DNA of 30,660 bases, from the NCBI RefSeq assembly GCF_000003605.2, contig NW_003107089.1:672742-703401 (forward strand). The letters run 5' to 3'. Below are positions 30,172-30,660 of the stretch, one piece after another. The notes beneath the pieces are model-generated. The model saw nothing but the letters and a program-made list of their open reading frames with translations. It made no database searches and had not been told where the DNA came from. The position numbers and the translations under genes are program-made. Every line of letters begins with the position of its first letter. Within the stretch, counting starts at the first letter, position 1. This DNA comes from Saccoglossus kowalevskii. Taxonomy: Eukaryota; Hemichordata; Enteropneusta; Harrimaniidae.

Positions 30172-30660
30172 TTGTTCCTCCAATTAGTAAATTACATTTT
30201 CAGCAATTATTTAAAATTGATGAATCAGAATGGACATTTTTCGTTAATCTCCCCTTTGTTGCATGTTTGGATACCAGACTTCAAGAATTCCTTTCGCATC
30301 ATCTATACAAACTGGACATTGTATTATGTGATACCACCACGAATACAGTCCAGTCGTTGTACCTTTTGTGGAACAGCAGAGGAAACTATTTTACATGTAT
30401 TTGTGAATTGTTATGTTGTTAAGTCTCTCTGGCGTGGTTTTCTAAATAAATGGGGTCATCAGCTGGGTGCTCCCTCTGCCCTTACCGATAGGCAAATTTT
30501 GCTTGGTGACCAAGATTTCAACATTTTATTAAATCATTTGATAATGTTAGCAAAAAATTCATATATGACAGCAAGCTTAAAACATATCCTCCAGCACTGA
30601 ACAGCCTACAAGTCAACATGACGCATATTAAGCAGATTGAAGAATACATTGCTAAACGAA
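30172..30660 (+). pseudogene. LINE ORF2: C-terminal zf-RVT-like region
   Basis: The frame 30172-30600 contains CTFCGTAEETILHVFVNC, a C-x2-C...H-x4-C motif typical of the region after RT in L1-like LINEs. A frameshift near 30550 leads to KKFIYDSKLKTYPPALN and IEEYIAKR, running off the window edge. Confidence 0.85.

Larger units (their letters stand above)
27405..30660 (+). mobile_element. Decayed LINE (APE-RT non-LTR retrotransposon, L1-like), right end beyond window
   Basis: Translated pieces occur in the canonical order: endonuclease, linker, reverse transcriptase, C-terminal region with a CCHC zinc-finger-like motif. They are spread over several frames. Stops, frameshifts and at least three internal deletions show it is dead. 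The block architecture resembles L1-like elements abundant in marine invertebrates. I see no 3' poly-A tail or target duplication because the element continues past the edge. The left limit is set by the first ORF2 codon I can read; the UTR or ORF1 may extend further left. Confidence 0.9.

Overview
The window looks like nuclear DNA from an invertebrate animal, probably marine, though I cannot name the phylum. The evidence is AT-rich, CpG-poor sequence; small GT-AG-spliced exons; an animal-type secreted arylsulfatase; a decayed APE-type LINE; and many short repeats. There is no bacterial gene organisation.

Layout. 1-7490 is intergenic or intronic DNA without a recognisable gene. It holds an interspersed repeat with a foldback head (about 1233-1835) and a CpG-rich patch containing the palindrome TCTCGCGAGA (about 2655-3010). 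7497-9020 is a 25-bp minisatellite of more than 50 copies, broken near its left end by a GC-rich insertion. 9340-13110 carries local tandem and dispersed duplications plus a 312-bp MITE-like element with ~30-bp terminal inverted repeats and TAA duplications (10139-10450).

12581-21791 is the one convincing gene. It is a 16-exon plus-strand arylsulfatase of the ARSB/ARSI/ARSJ type, and its exons join into an uninterrupted 499-residue frame with a signal peptide and a C-T-P-S-R formylglycine site. A TATA-like stretch lies about 50 bp upstream of the start codon and an AATAAA about 175 bp after the stop codon. The residues aligned with two active-site positions of human ARSB (His242 and Lys318) are both alanine, at exactly the expected spacing. 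The product may therefore be a pseudo-sulfatase or have altered catalysis. This is the most interesting observation here.

21792-27400 has no recognised gene. It contains a TATA/NRF1-like GC-rich patch, an 881-bp element with 13-bp inverted repeats flanked by TTAA, a dispersed repeat near 23990-24225, a second (TTCTA)n array and a small unrecognised ORF. 27405-30660 is a decayed non-LTR retrotransposon (APE endonuclease, reverse transcriptase, zf-RVT-like CCHC region). It has frameshifts and internal deletions, one of which removed the YADD catalytic box, and it runs off the right edge.

The arylsulfatase is the only gene I would expect to make a functional protein; the rest is repeat-derived or regulatory. 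All calls come from reading the sequence by eye, and no database search was possible.
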